In this document: positions 55,027 through 64,000 of the stretch, in pieces
How positions within the stretch are numbered: position 1 is the first letter of the stretch
How the letters are laid out: each line of letters starts with the position of its first letter
Assembly (NCBI RefSeq): GCF_004769235.1
Contig: NZ_RQFG01000012.1
Coordinates: forward strand, 248,001 to 312,000
Origin: Leptospira kanakyensis
GTDB taxonomy: Bacteria; Spirochaetota; Leptospiria; Leptospirales; Leptospiraceae
DNA: 64,000 bases
Reading direction: 5' to 3'
The notes under the pieces: generated by a model
Databases searched by the model: none
What the model saw: the letters and a program-made list of their open reading frames with translations, nothing else
What the model was told of the DNA's origin: nothing
Program-made: the position numbers and the translations under genes

Positions 55027-55602
55027 ATGAAATTTCTTTTAACTTTCTTAATTTTCTTTATACCATTACTTGCTAAGTCTAATCTTCCAATTTCTTTTGA
55101 AGAAAATGGGCTTTATGGTTTTAAAAATAAATCGGGCAAAGTCATCATCAAACCCCAATACCAACATGTGATGGACTTCACCAAAGAATCAGTCAGTTTT
55201 GTTGTGAGTGACAACAAGTGGGTATGTATTGATACCAAAAACAAAATTCTTTTGGAAACCTTTGTTTATGATAATGGGCCTGATTATTATTCAGAAAAAC
55301 TCGCGCGGTTTGTAGAAAACGGTAAGTTTGGTTTTTTTGATTCTCATTGCAAAAAACAAATCCCTGCGAGTTATGATTTTGTTTTTCCTTTTGTAAACGG
55401 TTTTTCTATCGTATGTAATGGCTGTAAATTACAACCAGAGGATGAACATTCAAGGATTGTAGGAGGAAAGTATGGTGCCATAAATAAAACAGGCAAACTA
55501 GTCATTCCAATCCAATATGAACAGATTGACTCCATTGATGCAAAAAAGAAAACAGCCAACGTTACCAACAACAAAACAAAGATTACAATCAACTTCAAAT
55601 AG
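55027..55602 (+). CDS. WG-repeat exported protein
   Basis: A 191-residue exported protein (signal FLLTFLIFFIPLLAKS) built of WG-type (KWG leptospiral) repeats: GLYGFKNKSGKVIIKPQYQHV, KFGFFDSHCKKQIPASYDFV and KYGAINKTGKLVIPIQYEQI. Each repeat gives a short beta unit of unknown binding role. Three cysteines are present. GTAGGTGTT precedes the ATG; it starts five bases after the previous stop and ends nine before the protease gene, so it may form a complex with that protease. Confidence 0.78.
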   Translation: MKFLLTFLIFFIPLLAKSNLPISFEENGLYGFKNKSGKVIIKPQYQHVMDFTKESVSFVVSDNKWVCIDTKNKILLETFVYDNGPDYYSEKLARFVENGKFGFFDSHCKKQIPASYDFVFPFVNGFSIVCNGCKLQPEDEHSRIVGGKYGAINKTGKLVIPIQYEQIDSIDAKKKTANVTNNKTKITINFK

Positions 55603-55611
55603 AGAATCACA

Positions 55612-57192
55612 ATGCCAATTCGAATGACAGATGACGACAAGGAACCAGAAGAAGAATCAAAGTCAAAAGGAAGTTCTTTTTTTCTAATAGCGATTATCGC
55701 CTTCCTCGGTGGACTTATTTTTAAATACCCTAAGGTAATGATCCCGATTCTACTGATAAGCCTACTTGGACTCATTTGTATTGGAAGTATTTCAGATGAT
55801 TCTGACACAGAAGAGGATCATTCCACCGAATCTGTGTCAGATGGCCCTCATAAATTAGGTGCAAAGTTTGATACGAAAAAGTATGACAGAACACCCGTTT
55901 ATGAACCACTTTCGAAAGATTCTGAGAACACGTTACCTTCCGAAGTTTCCTTACTCAAATACGCTCCCAAAAGACAAAGCCAAGGGGAGCAAGGTTCATG
56001 TACAGGTTGGGCCGTTTCCTACGCTGCGCGAACCATTTTACACGCAAAAGCAACGGGAGAGGATCCAAACAAGGTTAGTTTTAGTCCGGCTTATCTGTTC
56101 AATCAAAACACAGATAAAGATTGTGACGGGGCTTACCCTGTCGACTTACTGGAAGATTTAAAAAAACAAGGGAATTTACAATTTTCAGAATTTCCTTACA
56201 ATGAAAATTCGTGCCGCAACAAACCTTCTTCAGAACAAAAGGAAAAAGCAAAAGAGTTTCGAATTGAGGGTTACCAACGCCTAACAGAAGATGGCGAAAA
56301 ATACGAAACTGATATTGATTCAATCAAACAATATTTATCTCAAGGTTCTCCTATAGTGATTTCGATGGAAGTTGGTGGAACTTTTTTAGACCTAAACAAA
56401 GCAGTTTGGATTCCCACTTCAGAGGATTACAAAGCAGTCAAACGTTATAAAAAAGGAAAAGATTCATCGGGAGACTGGGGTGGCCATGCAATGACTGCCA
56501 TTGGTTATGATGATAACAAAGAAGGTGGTGCCTTCCAAATCATGAATTCCTGGGGGGAACGATTTGGCCATAAGGGAATTTTTTGGATTCGTTACGAAGA
56601 TTTTAATTTATTTGTTAGAGAGGCTTATGCTCTTTATCCACCAAAAACTTTTGCACCTAACGAAACTTTTTCTTACCAACTTGGTTTGATTGACAATTCC
56701 ACCAAAGAATTCATCCCATTAGAACAAATTAAGGATAATATCTACAAAACAAAAAACCCAATCAAGATTGGGACTCGATTCAAAGTCAGTGTAAAAAACG
56801 AAAAACCAATTTATCTTTATATTTTTGGCCAGGAGACGGATGGTAGCTCCTATGTTCTATTTCCTTATACAGATAAACATAGTCCGTATTGCGGAACCAG
56901 TGGAGTCAGAGTTTTTCCCAAAAAACAAAGTTTAGAAGTAGATAACGTTGGCAAAAAAGATAGTATCGTTATTGTTTTTGCGAAAAAGCAGTTAGATTAC
57001 AAGTCAATCAATGTTTCCGTCAATCGATCAAAATCAAATTCCTATTTAGAAAAGTTCCAATCAGTAGTCCAAACAAAACGATCCCAAGGATCCCAATTCG
57101 GAAAGAACGGAGATAAAATTGATTTGGTTTCCACAGACCACGATCCGAACTCACTAGACTTTGTACTAATTGAGTTTGATAAAGAAAAATAA
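55612..57192 (+). CDS. Membrane-anchored papain-like (C1A) cysteine protease with DUF4384-like domain
   Basis: A 526-residue protein. A short cytoplasmic acidic tail and two hydrophobic segments (about 22-36, 42-58) anchor it. The papain-type domain (about 105-345) has an intact active site: the oxyanion Gln124 and Cys130 in QGEQGSCTGWAVSYA, His292 in GGHAMTAIGY and Asn312 in MNSWGERFG. The C-terminal 180 residues look like a DUF4384-type domain (TRFKVSVKNEKPIYLYIFGQETDGSSYVLFP). There is no obvious pro-peptide. Last gene of the envelope operon. Bacterial C1A proteases of this kind are poorly known; the substrate is not inferable. Confidence 0.82.
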   Translation: MPIRMTDDDKEPEEESKSKGSSFFLIAIIAFLGGLIFKYPKVMIPILLISLLGLICIGSISDDSDTEEDHSTESVSDGPHKLGAKFDTKKYDRTPVYEPLSKDSENTLPSEVSLLKYAPKRQSQGEQGSCTGWAVSYAARTILHAKATGEDPNKVSFSPAYLFNQNTDKDCDGAYPVDLLEDLKKQGNLQFSEFPYNENSCRNKPSSEQKEKAKEFRIEGYQRLTEDGEKYETDIDSIKQYLSQGSPIVISMEVGGTFLDLNKAVWIPTSEDYKAVKRYKKGKDSSGDWGGHAMTAIGYDDNKEGGAFQIMNSWGERFGHKGIFWIRYEDFNLFVREAYALYPPKTFAPNETFSYQLGLIDNSTKEFIPLEQIKDNIYKTKNPIKIGTRFKVSVKNEKPIYLYIFGQETDGSSYVLFPYTDKHSPYCGTSGVRVFPKKQSLEVDNVGKKDSIVIVFAKKQLDYKSINVSVNRSKSNSYLEKFQSVVQTKRSQGSQFGKNGDKIDLVSTDHDPNSLDFVLIEFDKEK

Positions 57193-57266
57193 ACCTATGA
57201 CACTAGAACTCAAGTTTGCACGATTGCAGTGTCGGGTAAAATCCGAATCATCGGTTTTTTCGAAAA

Positions 57267-59297
57267 ATGAATTGGAAACTTTTGTTTTGGTTGTTTTGCC
57301 TATATAGTTGCGTTCCGCTTTCTCATACAACAGACAGTCCCATTGCCATCCATGGACAGATTGACTTTAGGGATTGGGATTTCCAACAATCCCTTCCCCT
57401 ATCAGGGGAATGGACTTTCCACTGGAATCAATTCAACCTACCTAACCAATCCATACCAGAGAAATTAATTAGCTCTCATAAACAAAATCAAAACTCAGAC
57501 AACTCTGATGATTTCCAAACTATCGGAGAAAGATGGAAAAATAAATTTGAAGGCACTGGTTACGCCACCTACCAATTGAATATTTTATTCCCTGAGTCTG
57601 CAAAAGAAAATATATACGCACTTCGATTCTTTCAAACTGGTGGAGCAGCGATGTCCATATATATCGATGGAGTTTTGAAGTTACAACTTGGAAAAGTAGG
57701 AACATCCAAAGTTACCATGGTTCCCACTCGTAGTTCGGGACTCATAATACTTCCTTATCCGAAGGCAGAAACAAAAATCCTTGTCCATATATCTAATTTT
57801 CATCATGATGACGGAGCTTTTTGGTATCCGCCGGTTTTAGGTCTTCAAAAAAATATAAGTCACGATTCCTTCCTAGAAATTACAAGAGATTCTCTACTCA
57901 CCGGTGCCCTATTATTTATGGCATTCTATCACTTTGTCGTATTTTTATTCAGAAGAAATCGAATTCTAATTTTTTACTTTGGTTTGTATAGTCTCATCAT
58001 TGCCTTACACTCCATTTCGCTCAATGGAGATTCGTTATACTACTTATTTCCAAATGTCCCTTACCGAATTGCTTTTGTACTTTCTTTGATTTTTTTCTTA
58101 GCCATGCCTTCTTATCTTTTATTTCTAACCGAACGATTTCCAGACAACTTTTCAAAACGAATTACTAATTTCTTTGTCATATCTTGTTCATTATTATTTC
58201 TTTTTGTTTTAATAACACCATCAGAATTGGGGTCACAAACAACATTTTACGGATTATTTTTAACGATCGTCGGATTATTTTACACCATCATTGGTATTAC
58301 CCACGCTGTTTTTCAAAAAAAAGAAATGGCCATTCCACTGTTAGTAGTTCAAGTTTTTTTATTTTTGACTGCGATCAATGACACTCTTTATCTCTACGGT
58401 ATACTGAACTATTTTTTGATCCTAAAATATTCTTATCTTTCAACAGTATTATTTCAATCATTGGTTCTTGCTTCTTATTTCACAAAATCTTTTATCAAAA
58501 ACGAAACTCTAGGAAAAGAACTGATCGCGCTCAACGAATCCTTAGAAAAAACAGTGATCCTTCGTACTAGTGAATACAAAGAAGCAAAACAAGTTGCCGA
58601 AGAAGCGAATGAATGGAAAGATAAATTCATATCTCTTGTTGCTCATGATTTACGTTCGCCACTTAGCACCGTTTACTCTGCGTTAACCATTGCGACAGAC
58701 GAAGATTCTAACGAAGTCGATAAAACGCATATTTACAAACAAGTGTTTGTGATCTTAGAAAATGCAATGTCAACTGTGGAACATCTATTAAACCTAAACC
58801 GGTTCCGCAGAAACCAGGGGCAATACCTTTTACAACTATCAGAGAATCGGTTAGTTGAAATAACGAATCCTCTTAAGACTGGGATCATATTTGATCTACA
58901 AAAAAAATCATTACAAATTGATTGGCTCATTCCTGAAAATGTAACCGTTTATACAGATCCGTCCATTCTAGCCGAAATCCTTCGGAATCTCATCTCAAAC
59001 GCAATTAAATTCAGTTACCCGAATGGTTGGATCCGTGTGAGTTCAGAAGAACAGATTGATTATACGGAAATCACTATCGAAGATAATGGCCAAGGAATTT
59101 CACAAGAACTGCAAAAAGAAATTTTTTCTAATCCGAAGCCATCACAAGGAACCATGGGAGAAAGAGGGTTTGGGATTGGTCTTAAACTTTGTTTGGAACT
59201 TATGCGTCTTCATGGAGGGAATATCAAAGTGGAATCGGAGCCAAATCAAGGGAGTAAGTTTATTTTAGAGTTTCCGAAAAAAACATCTGCACTCTAA
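57267..59297 (+). CDS. 7TM receptor histidine kinase
   Basis: A 676-residue sensor kinase. A lipoprotein-like signal (CLYSC, Cys15) leads to a periplasmic jelly-roll domain (about 30-200; LSGEWTFHWNQF, SIYIDGVLKLQLGKVG), seven helices of the 7TMR-DISM type (about 205-400), a coiled coil, HisKA with LVAHDLRSPLSTVYSAL, and an ATPase domain with NLISNAIKFS, EDNGQGIS and GFGIGLKLCLEL. No receiver domain is attached, and no response regulator gene is next to it. The input half closely parallels those of the proteins at 20593 and 52187. The 3' end overlaps the convergent RRM gene by 38 bases. Confidence 0.87.
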   Translation: MNWKLLFWLFCLYSCVPLSHTTDSPIAIHGQIDFRDWDFQQSLPLSGEWTFHWNQFNLPNQSIPEKLISSHKQNQNSDNSDDFQTIGERWKNKFEGTGYATYQLNILFPESAKENIYALRFFQTGGAAMSIYIDGVLKLQLGKVGTSKVTMVPTRSSGLIILPYPKAETKILVHISNFHHDDGAFWYPPVLGLQKNISHDSFLEITRDSLLTGALLFMAFYHFVVFLFRRNRILIFYFGLYSLIIALHSISLNGDSLYYLFPNVPYRIAFVLSLIFFLAMPSYLLFLTERFPDNFSKRITNFFVISCSLLFLFVLITPSELGSQTTFYGLFLTIVGLFYTIIGITHAVFQKKEMAIPLLVVQVFLFLTAINDTLYLYGILNYFLILKYSYLSTVLFQSLVLASYFTKSFIKNETLGKELIALNESLEKTVILRTSEYKEAKQVAEEANEWKDKFISLVAHDLRSPLSTVYSALTIATDEDSNEVDKTHIYKQVFVILENAMSTVEHLLNLNRFRRNQGQYLLQLSENRLVEITNPLKTGIIFDLQKKSLQIDWLIPENVTVYTDPSILAEILRNLISNAIKFSYPNGWIRVSSEEQIDYTEITIEDNGQGISQELQKEIFSNPKPSQGTMGERGFGIGLKLCLELMRLHGGNIKVESEPNQGSKFILEFPKKTSAL

Positions 59298-59538
59298 TGC
59301 AGACAGGATTCACTTTCATTTCTCGGTTTAGAATATTCTTTCCGTTTAAATCATTGATTGCATTGTCTGCATCTTTACGTTCTTTCATTTCGATAAAACC
59401 GAAACCTTTTGAACCACCAGTGTATTGGTCTGTAATGATTTTAGCAGAAGAAACTGCTCCGTGCACTGAAAAAAGCTCATTTAGCTTGTTTTCGGTCATT
59501 TCGTAAGAAAGGTTTCCTACATAGATATTTACTGACAT
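59260..59538 (-). CDS. RNA-binding protein with one RRM domain
   Basis: A 92-residue single RRM protein. RNP2 is NIYVGNLSY (residues 4-12) and RNP1 is KGFGFIEM (about 44-51), with the DLNGKNILNREMKVN end strand. Such small RRM proteins in spirochaetes and cyanobacteria are RNA chaperones, often cold-responsive. The tail after KVN (PVCIRVQMFFSETLK) is unlike the basic Gly/Arg tail usual in the family and lies partly antisense to the 7TM kinase gene. GAGGAAA precedes the ATG. Confidence 0.88.
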   Translation of the reverse strand: MSVNIYVGNLSYEMTENKLNELFSVHGAVSSAKIITDQYTGGSKGFGFIEMKERKDADNAINDLNGKNILNREMKVNPVCIRVQMFFSETLK

Positions 59539-59650
59539 TTGATTTCCTCAAATTTAAATCAGGAAATCAAAAACTTCCGGGTTTTGCCTATGAAATTTCT
59601 TGATTAATTAACCCAAAACTATAGACTTGATTTAGGTCAGGGACAACCAA

Positions 59651-62600
59651 ATGAAGAGATTCACACTACCGTTGGTATTTTTTCTCCTCTCTTCCTGCTC
59701 TCTTCCCTCACTGTCTCGTAGTCCTCTAGATTTTTTGGCCTTCCTTCGTTTTTTTTCAGGCCCACAGTTTACAGGACATAGTATCGGTGGTGTGGTCTCT
59801 GGACTCATACCAGGAACTTCCGTCACAGTCACGAACAACCAAGAATCGGTTACAGTGAGTTCCGATGGAAACTTTATTTTCCCAACGAAACTCAGTTCAG
59901 GACAAAGTTACGATGTTAGTTTTGTTACCAATGGTGCTGGACTCACTTGTTCCATAGCCAATGCCCAAGGTGTTGTACAAAGTAGCAATATAACAAACGT
60001 AAGTATCACATGTGGGCTTGGTGCAAACTTTTATGAAGTGGGCGTAAATGTTTCCGGACTCAGTGGAACCATCACAGTCCAGAACAACGGAGCAGATACT
60101 TTAAATATATCAACAACCGGCCTGACAAAATTCACAACCCTTGTGTCCACAGGTAACAATTATGCAGTGACCATTACCTCACAGCCGGTGGGTACAATCT
60201 GTTCGTTTGATGATCCAACGCTTACTGTGGGAACTATAGCTGCTGCCAATGTAACTATATTTATAACGTGTGTTAACGGATACATCGTAGGTGGAAACAT
60301 ACACCCGAATCCAAGTTCGGATCTTGGAACCAGTCTTATCTCAAGGAAATCTTTTTTAAAAACAAAAGTTGGTTCCTTTCCAGTCAATGCTGGTGGAGCC
60401 GGTGCTATCACAGGAGGGGCGGTTGCCAGTGCAACACCTACCACTGCTCGGTTTAATGGCCCGAATATGATCACTACCGATGGTAATTTTATCTACTTAG
60501 CTGATTCTGTGAATGCAGTGATTCGAAAGATTGATAAATCCAACGGAACTACCACCATCCTCGCCGGAGGAAATTCGGGAGGGGGAACTGTTTGTCCCGG
60601 TACTCTAACAACCAATTGTCAAGATGGCGTTGGAACCGCAGCACAGTTTAATGGAATAGTTGGCCTAACCACCAATGGAAACAATTTATTTGTTTTAGAA
60701 TCAACAGGCGGAAGGATTAGAAAAGTCAATTTAGCTACTTCCACAGTATCTACGTTTGCTGGAAGTGGAAATGCCGCCTCAGCTGACAACGTATCAGGAA
60801 TCCTTGCGTCTTTTAATAATCCTTCTTCCATTACCATGTTTAACGGAAGTCTTTATATTGTAGATCGCGGGAACTGCACCATTCGTGTTGTGAATCCGAC
60901 CACAACTGCCGTAAGCACCATCGCCGGAGGCCCCACTCTATGCAGTTTTGTAGACAACACAACAGGAACTAACGCTCGCTTTGTGTCCCCAATCACTGCG
61001 GTTGGTTTAGGAGGATACCTTTATATTACAGATCTCGGCGGAGGAGGTGGCCATAAAATTCGTAGACTTTCCCTTAGCGGCACCAATGCAGTAGATACGA
61101 TAGCGGGAGATGGAGTGCAGGCATCCACAGATGGATTAGGAACGGCTGCCCAGTTCAATGACCCACATGGACTCACAACAGATGGAACCAATTTATTCAT
61201 CTCCGAATGGTCAGGACATAAAATCAGACATCTCGATCTATCCACAAACAAAGTCACAACTCTCGCAGGAAACACACCTGGTTATTCTGACAATACTGGC
61301 GGAATGGGTCTTTTGAATTTTCCCGGTTATCTATTGTCAGACGGACTCAATATTTATATTTCCGATACGGGAAACCATTCCCTTCGATATTTAGAACCCT
61401 CCGAATTGCTTCGTTATACATTTGATGGAAATACAAACGATTCAATTGGAACAAATCACGGAACTATCGTAGGTGGCCCCACTCCCACAATGGATGAAAA
61501 CGGTTTTGCGGGTGGTGCTTATGAATTTCACGGAGGTGTTGAATACATCCAATCAACTGTAAACATCGCAACCACTATTACAGATAACTTAACAATCTCC
61601 GCCTGGGTTTATCCTGCGGGTGGCCTGGTTACACAGTTCATATTCAGTAATGGACAAGGTGGTTCGAATGGATATGGACTCGCCATTGATCCCTCTCGTA
61701 GTTTACAAGTGATCCTCGCAGGTGTAGCAGGTAGTGGACTGACTACAATGCGGCTTCCATTAAACCAATGGTCTCATGTATTGCTTCGCAGATCCTACCC
61801 CAACTGGCAAATTTTCATCAATGGTAAAGCAGATTCTCTCGTTTTTACCATGAACCCGATCCTACCGGCCAGTACTTTCAAAGTGGGGGAAGCAGGACAC
61901 GGATACCCATTTAAAGGTAAAATCTCCGATGTTCGATTATTTAATGGAGCCCTAGACAACGATGCTATCCAAAAACTTGCCACACAAGTTCCTTCAGGAC
62001 TTGTCACCTACTTCCCGTTCAATGGGAATACAAAAGACTATGGAAGCGCTGGAAACCATTTAACCATTTCGGGGGTAGCGGCCACTACAAACGATAGAAA
62101 TGGTCACCCCAGTGGAGCCTATTATTTTAATGGTGCCTCCTTTATGCAAAGGTTAAACCCAAATGGTTTACCAGTAGGAAGTAGTCCAAGAACCATTTGT
62201 GCTTGGTTCAATAAATCAAGTACTATTGGCGAATACATTGTAGGTTATGGAACCTTCATCAATTCCCAAGGGAATGGCCTCGTAGTTACTGATACCGTCA
62301 CAGGAATGTTTGGTGTAGCCGATGATGTAGTGATCTTTCACGAAGGTTTTCGGAACCAATGGATGCATCTTTGCGGAACATATACTGCCGGCAACATTGA
62401 AATTTATGAAAATGGAGTTTTACGTGTTTCTGGATCTAAATCATGGTCTACCGTCCCAGGTCCTAGCCTGGAAGTAGGAAGGCGCCTCGATGGAGTTGGC
62501 GGCAACTTTAGTGGCGATCTAGACGAGATTAGAATCTACGATCGTGTCCTTAGCATTTCGGAAATCAGAGCTCTATCAGGACATTATCCAACACAAGTCA

Positions 62601-63358
62601 GCAGTTGGAACCAAACACCTGCTAGCAGTAGCTTAAAGTTATTTTTAATGCCAGAAGCTGCATCCTTTGGACCGGGAGCTTGCAGTGGAGGAGCCAATTG
62701 TGTAGGTGTTTTGGATGACCGGAGTGGGAACGGACTTCATGTCAGTCAAGGCACGGGGGCCAATCAGCCTATTTTCAGTGCTACCGGGCTCAATGGATCA
62801 AAAAGTTTACGTTATTCAGATTCTACGGGAACGTTTTTATCAAGAGCTTGTACTCCTGAATTAAATAGTATAGCAAATACCATTTTTGCTGTATTTATTG
62901 ATTTGCAATCTTCAGGAAGTGATGGTATTTTTCAAAATGGCAATTCTGGTAAGTTATTGTATCTACCTGGTTTTTTAGGTACAAAAGTTGTAAATTTATT
63001 TGATTTATCAATTGTTACTACTCGATTGATTACCAATCCTTCTTACCATTCAATCAATGAAGCCGTTCTCATGTCACTTGACTACAACGGAACTTCAGGA
63101 AATGTTTATAAAGGAGGGGCCGTAGTAACTTCCTCGAGTTTCGGAACACCTACTTACAATTGCACTAGTGGAAACTTGGATGTCGGAAGGTATTATTGGA
63201 ATATAGGAGGTGCTCCACCATCTGATGGAGATTATTTAGAAGGTTTTATGGGAGATTTAATTTATTTCGACCAATCCCTTTCCACAAGTGATAGGGAAAT
63301 CGTTGAATGTTATCTTTCGAATAAATACAATCTCCCTCTGGGTCACACCTGTCCTTAA
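59651..63358 (+). CDS. Giant NHL-repeat and LamG-domain lipoprotein
   Basis: A 1235-residue lipoprotein (signal ending LLSSC, Cys16). In order come two Ig-like repeats (about 44-122 and 127-207, each closing with a Cys strand such as NVSITC or VTIFITC), then five or six NHL repeats (about 250-585; ARFNGPNMITTDGNFIYLADS, QFNDPHGLTTDGTNLFISE), which form a propeller. Two LamG/concanavalin-like domains follow (about 590-780 and 790-980; YTFDGNTNDSIGTNHG, FPFNGNTKDYGSAGNH), and a third diverged lectin-like domain ends the protein. Probably surface-exposed and adhesive. AGGGA precedes the ATG. Domains are certain by pattern; the ligand is unknown. Confidence 0.83.
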   Translation: MKRFTLPLVFFLLSSCSLPSLSRSPLDFLAFLRFFSGPQFTGHSIGGVVSGLIPGTSVTVTNNQESVTVSSDGNFIFPTKLSSGQSYDVSFVTNGAGLTCSIANAQGVVQSSNITNVSITCGLGANFYEVGVNVSGLSGTITVQNNGADTLNISTTGLTKFTTLVSTGNNYAVTITSQPVGTICSFDDPTLTVGTIAAANVTIFITCVNGYIVGGNIHPNPSSDLGTSLISRKSFLKTKVGSFPVNAGGAGAITGGAVASATPTTARFNGPNMITTDGNFIYLADSVNAVIRKIDKSNGTTTILAGGNSGGGTVCPGTLTTNCQDGVGTAAQFNGIVGLTTNGNNLFVLESTGGRIRKVNLATSTVSTFAGSGNAASADNVSGILASFNNPSSITMFNGSLYIVDRGNCTIRVVNPTTTAVSTIAGGPTLCSFVDNTTGTNARFVSPITAVGLGGYLYITDLGGGGGHKIRRLSLSGTNAVDTIAGDGVQASTDGLGTAAQFNDPHGLTTDGTNLFISEWSGHKIRHLDLSTNKVTTLAGNTPGYSDNTGGMGLLNFPGYLLSDGLNIYISDTGNHSLRYLEPSELLRYTFDGNTNDSIGTNHGTIVGGPTPTMDENGFAGGAYEFHGGVEYIQSTVNIATTITDNLTISAWVYPAGGLVTQFIFSNGQGGSNGYGLAIDPSRSLQVILAGVAGSGLTTMRLPLNQWSHVLLRRSYPNWQIFINGKADSLVFTMNPILPASTFKVGEAGHGYPFKGKISDVRLFNGALDNDAIQKLATQVPSGLVTYFPFNGNTKDYGSAGNHLTISGVAATTNDRNGHPSGAYYFNGASFMQRLNPNGLPVGSSPRTICAWFNKSSTIGEYIVGYGTFINSQGNGLVVTDTVTGMFGVADDVVIFHEGFRNQWMHLCGTYTAGNIEIYENGVLRVSGSKSWSTVPGPSLEVGRRLDGVGGNFSGDLDEIRIYDRVLSISEIRALSGHYPTQVSSWNQTPASSSLKLFLMPEAASFGPGACSGGANCVGVLDDRSGNGLHVSQGTGANQPIFSATGLNGSKSLRYSDSTGTFLSRACTPELNSIANTIFAVFIDLQSSGSDGIFQNGNSGKLLYLPGFLGTKVVNLFDLSIVTTRLITNPSYHSINEAVLMSLDYNGTSGNVYKGGAVVTSSSFGTPTYNCTSGNLDVGRYYWNIGGAPPSDGDYLEGFMGDLIYFDQSLSTSDREIVECYLSNKYNLPLGHTCP

Positions 63359-63378
63359 TCTTATTTCAAAAGTCTAAT

Positions 63379-64000
63379 TTACAGTTTACCTTTGGGTAAA
63401 TATATTTCCGTGTGCACTAAATCACCCACACCTAACTTTCGTTCATCTGTGTTTCTCTTAAACACCAAATAGGGACTAGGAAACCACAAAGCTACTTCAT
63501 CCGTATCTTGGTTTATTTGCATCACCTCGGCTTCTATTGAATTAAGATTTTTTTGCCGAAAAATTTCCATTGGATTCCCGCTAAAAAGGATCTGGCCTCC
63601 AGACACCATAAAGACTCTTTTTGATAGTTTGATGACTTCCGGGATCTCATGGGTGATAAGCAGAACCGTCATTTGAAATCGATTCTGCAATGTTTGGATG
63701 AGGGAAACGAGTTGGTTACGAATTCTATGGTCTAGGGAAGTGAATGGTTCATCCAAAAAAAGAAATTTGGGTTTTTGTATGAGAGCACGAACAAGAGCCA
63801 ATCTTTGTTTTTCTCCCCCTGACAATCCATCGACCTTTTGATTGAATAGATGCCCCACTTCCGCAATAGAGATTAGTTCCGTTAAAAAGGGTTGGTCGCC
63901 TTTTCCTTTATGAAAGGCAAACTCCAAATTTTCGCGCACATTCATATTTGGGTACAAGGAAGATTCTTGGAATAAAAAACCAATGGATCTAGAAAGAATG
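63379..64000 (-). CDS. ABC transporter ATP-binding protein (partial; molybdate-type ModC-like)
   Basis: The gene runs off the right edge of the window; its N-terminal Walker A part is missing. The visible part starts within the Q-loop region (IGFLFQESSLYPNMNV), then has the signature LSGGEKQRLALVRAL, Walker B KFLFLDEPFTSLD and the switch His in LLITHEIPEV. The last 60 residues read like a TOBE/Mop-type domain (DTDEVALWFPSPYLVFK), as in molybdate, sulfate or sugar importers. ModC is my best guess but the substrate is open. A TTG at 63957 is inside the gene and not its start. Confidence 0.82.
   Translation of the reverse strand, partial: ILSRSIGFLFQESSLYPNMNVRENLEFAFHKGKGDQPFLTELISIAEVGHLFNQKVDGLSGGEKQRLALVRALIQKPKFLFLDEPFTSLDHRIRNQLVSLIQTLQNRFQMTVLLITHEIPEVIKLSKRVFMVSGGQILFSGNPMEIFRQKNLNSIEAEVMQINQDTDEVALWFPSPYLVFKRNTDERKLGVGDLVHTEIYLPKGKL

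Overview
The window looks like chromosome from a Leptospira species, most likely one of the saprophytic or environmental clades. The evidence is a moderately AT-rich base composition, many lipoproteins with loose spirochaete lipoboxes, leptospiral domain families (DUF1554, DUF1566, LamG/NHL giants, right-handed beta-helix lipoproteins), many TTG/GTG starts, and dense signalling and stress-defence genes. The species call is inference; there is no rRNA here to confirm it. I see no tRNA, rRNA, insertion sequence, prophage or CRISPR array.

Layout. 1-3200: an MgtA-type P-type ATPase and a convergent EF-hand protein, separated by a double-hairpin repeat. 3300-7930: a fatty-acid oxidation pair (acyl-CoA dehydrogenase and 2,4-dienoyl-CoA reductase) divergent from a TetR regulator, with two matching palindromic operators between them. 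8000-14950: a beta-helix lipoprotein, a second TetR regulator, then a neutral-ceramidase-like and an endoglycoceramidase-like lipoprotein transcribed divergently from a region holding two copies of one palindrome. This reads as a glycosphingolipid-degrading locus. 15000-20360: an NmrA-type oxidoreductase, an AraC regulator, a luciferase-like flavin oxidoreductase, a secreted esterase and a membrane-anchored PLP alanine-racemase-fold protein. 20590-26730: a giant 7TM kinase/receiver/PP2C hybrid, a deoxyribosyltransferase-like protein, an ArsR-AHSA1 pair and a GST.

27100-34960: leptospiral lipoproteins, a membrane LuxR-type regulator, then a cobalamin-centred stretch. It holds eutB-eutC (adenosylcobalamin-dependent ethanolamine ammonia-lyase), a compact cobalamin riboswitch in front of a small CWC-type cysteine-rich protein, and a four-gene lipoprotein cluster. 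That cluster lies between eutB and a second, internally deleted copy of the 5' end of eutB. A near-identical second cobalamin riboswitch precedes a lipoprotein gene at about 50.4 kb. 34960-39400: a prokaryotic (6-4)-photolyase-family protein and an exported KatG catalase-peroxidase coupled to a HiPIP ferredoxin, with repeated PerR/Fur-like boxes upstream. 42000-49300: a chemosensory operon (atypical PAS kinase, CheW, MCP, CheA, CheB, CheY) convergent with cheD. 50700-59300: RecQ, a 7TM adenylate cyclase, a small cell-envelope operon ending in a membrane-anchored papain-like protease, and a 7TM histidine kinase. 59260-64000: an RRM protein, a 1235-residue NHL/LamG lipoprotein and the 3' part of an ABC ATPase gene that runs off the window.

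Three themes link the genes. Vitamin B12 is used (EutBC) and sensed (two riboswitches). Lipid breakdown is represented by beta-oxidation enzymes and ceramide/glycosphingolipid hydrolases, each next to a TetR gene and palindromic operators. Three separate receptors share the same periplasmic-sensor plus 7TM input module but end in different outputs (kinase-receiver-phosphatase, adenylate cyclase, histidine kinase).
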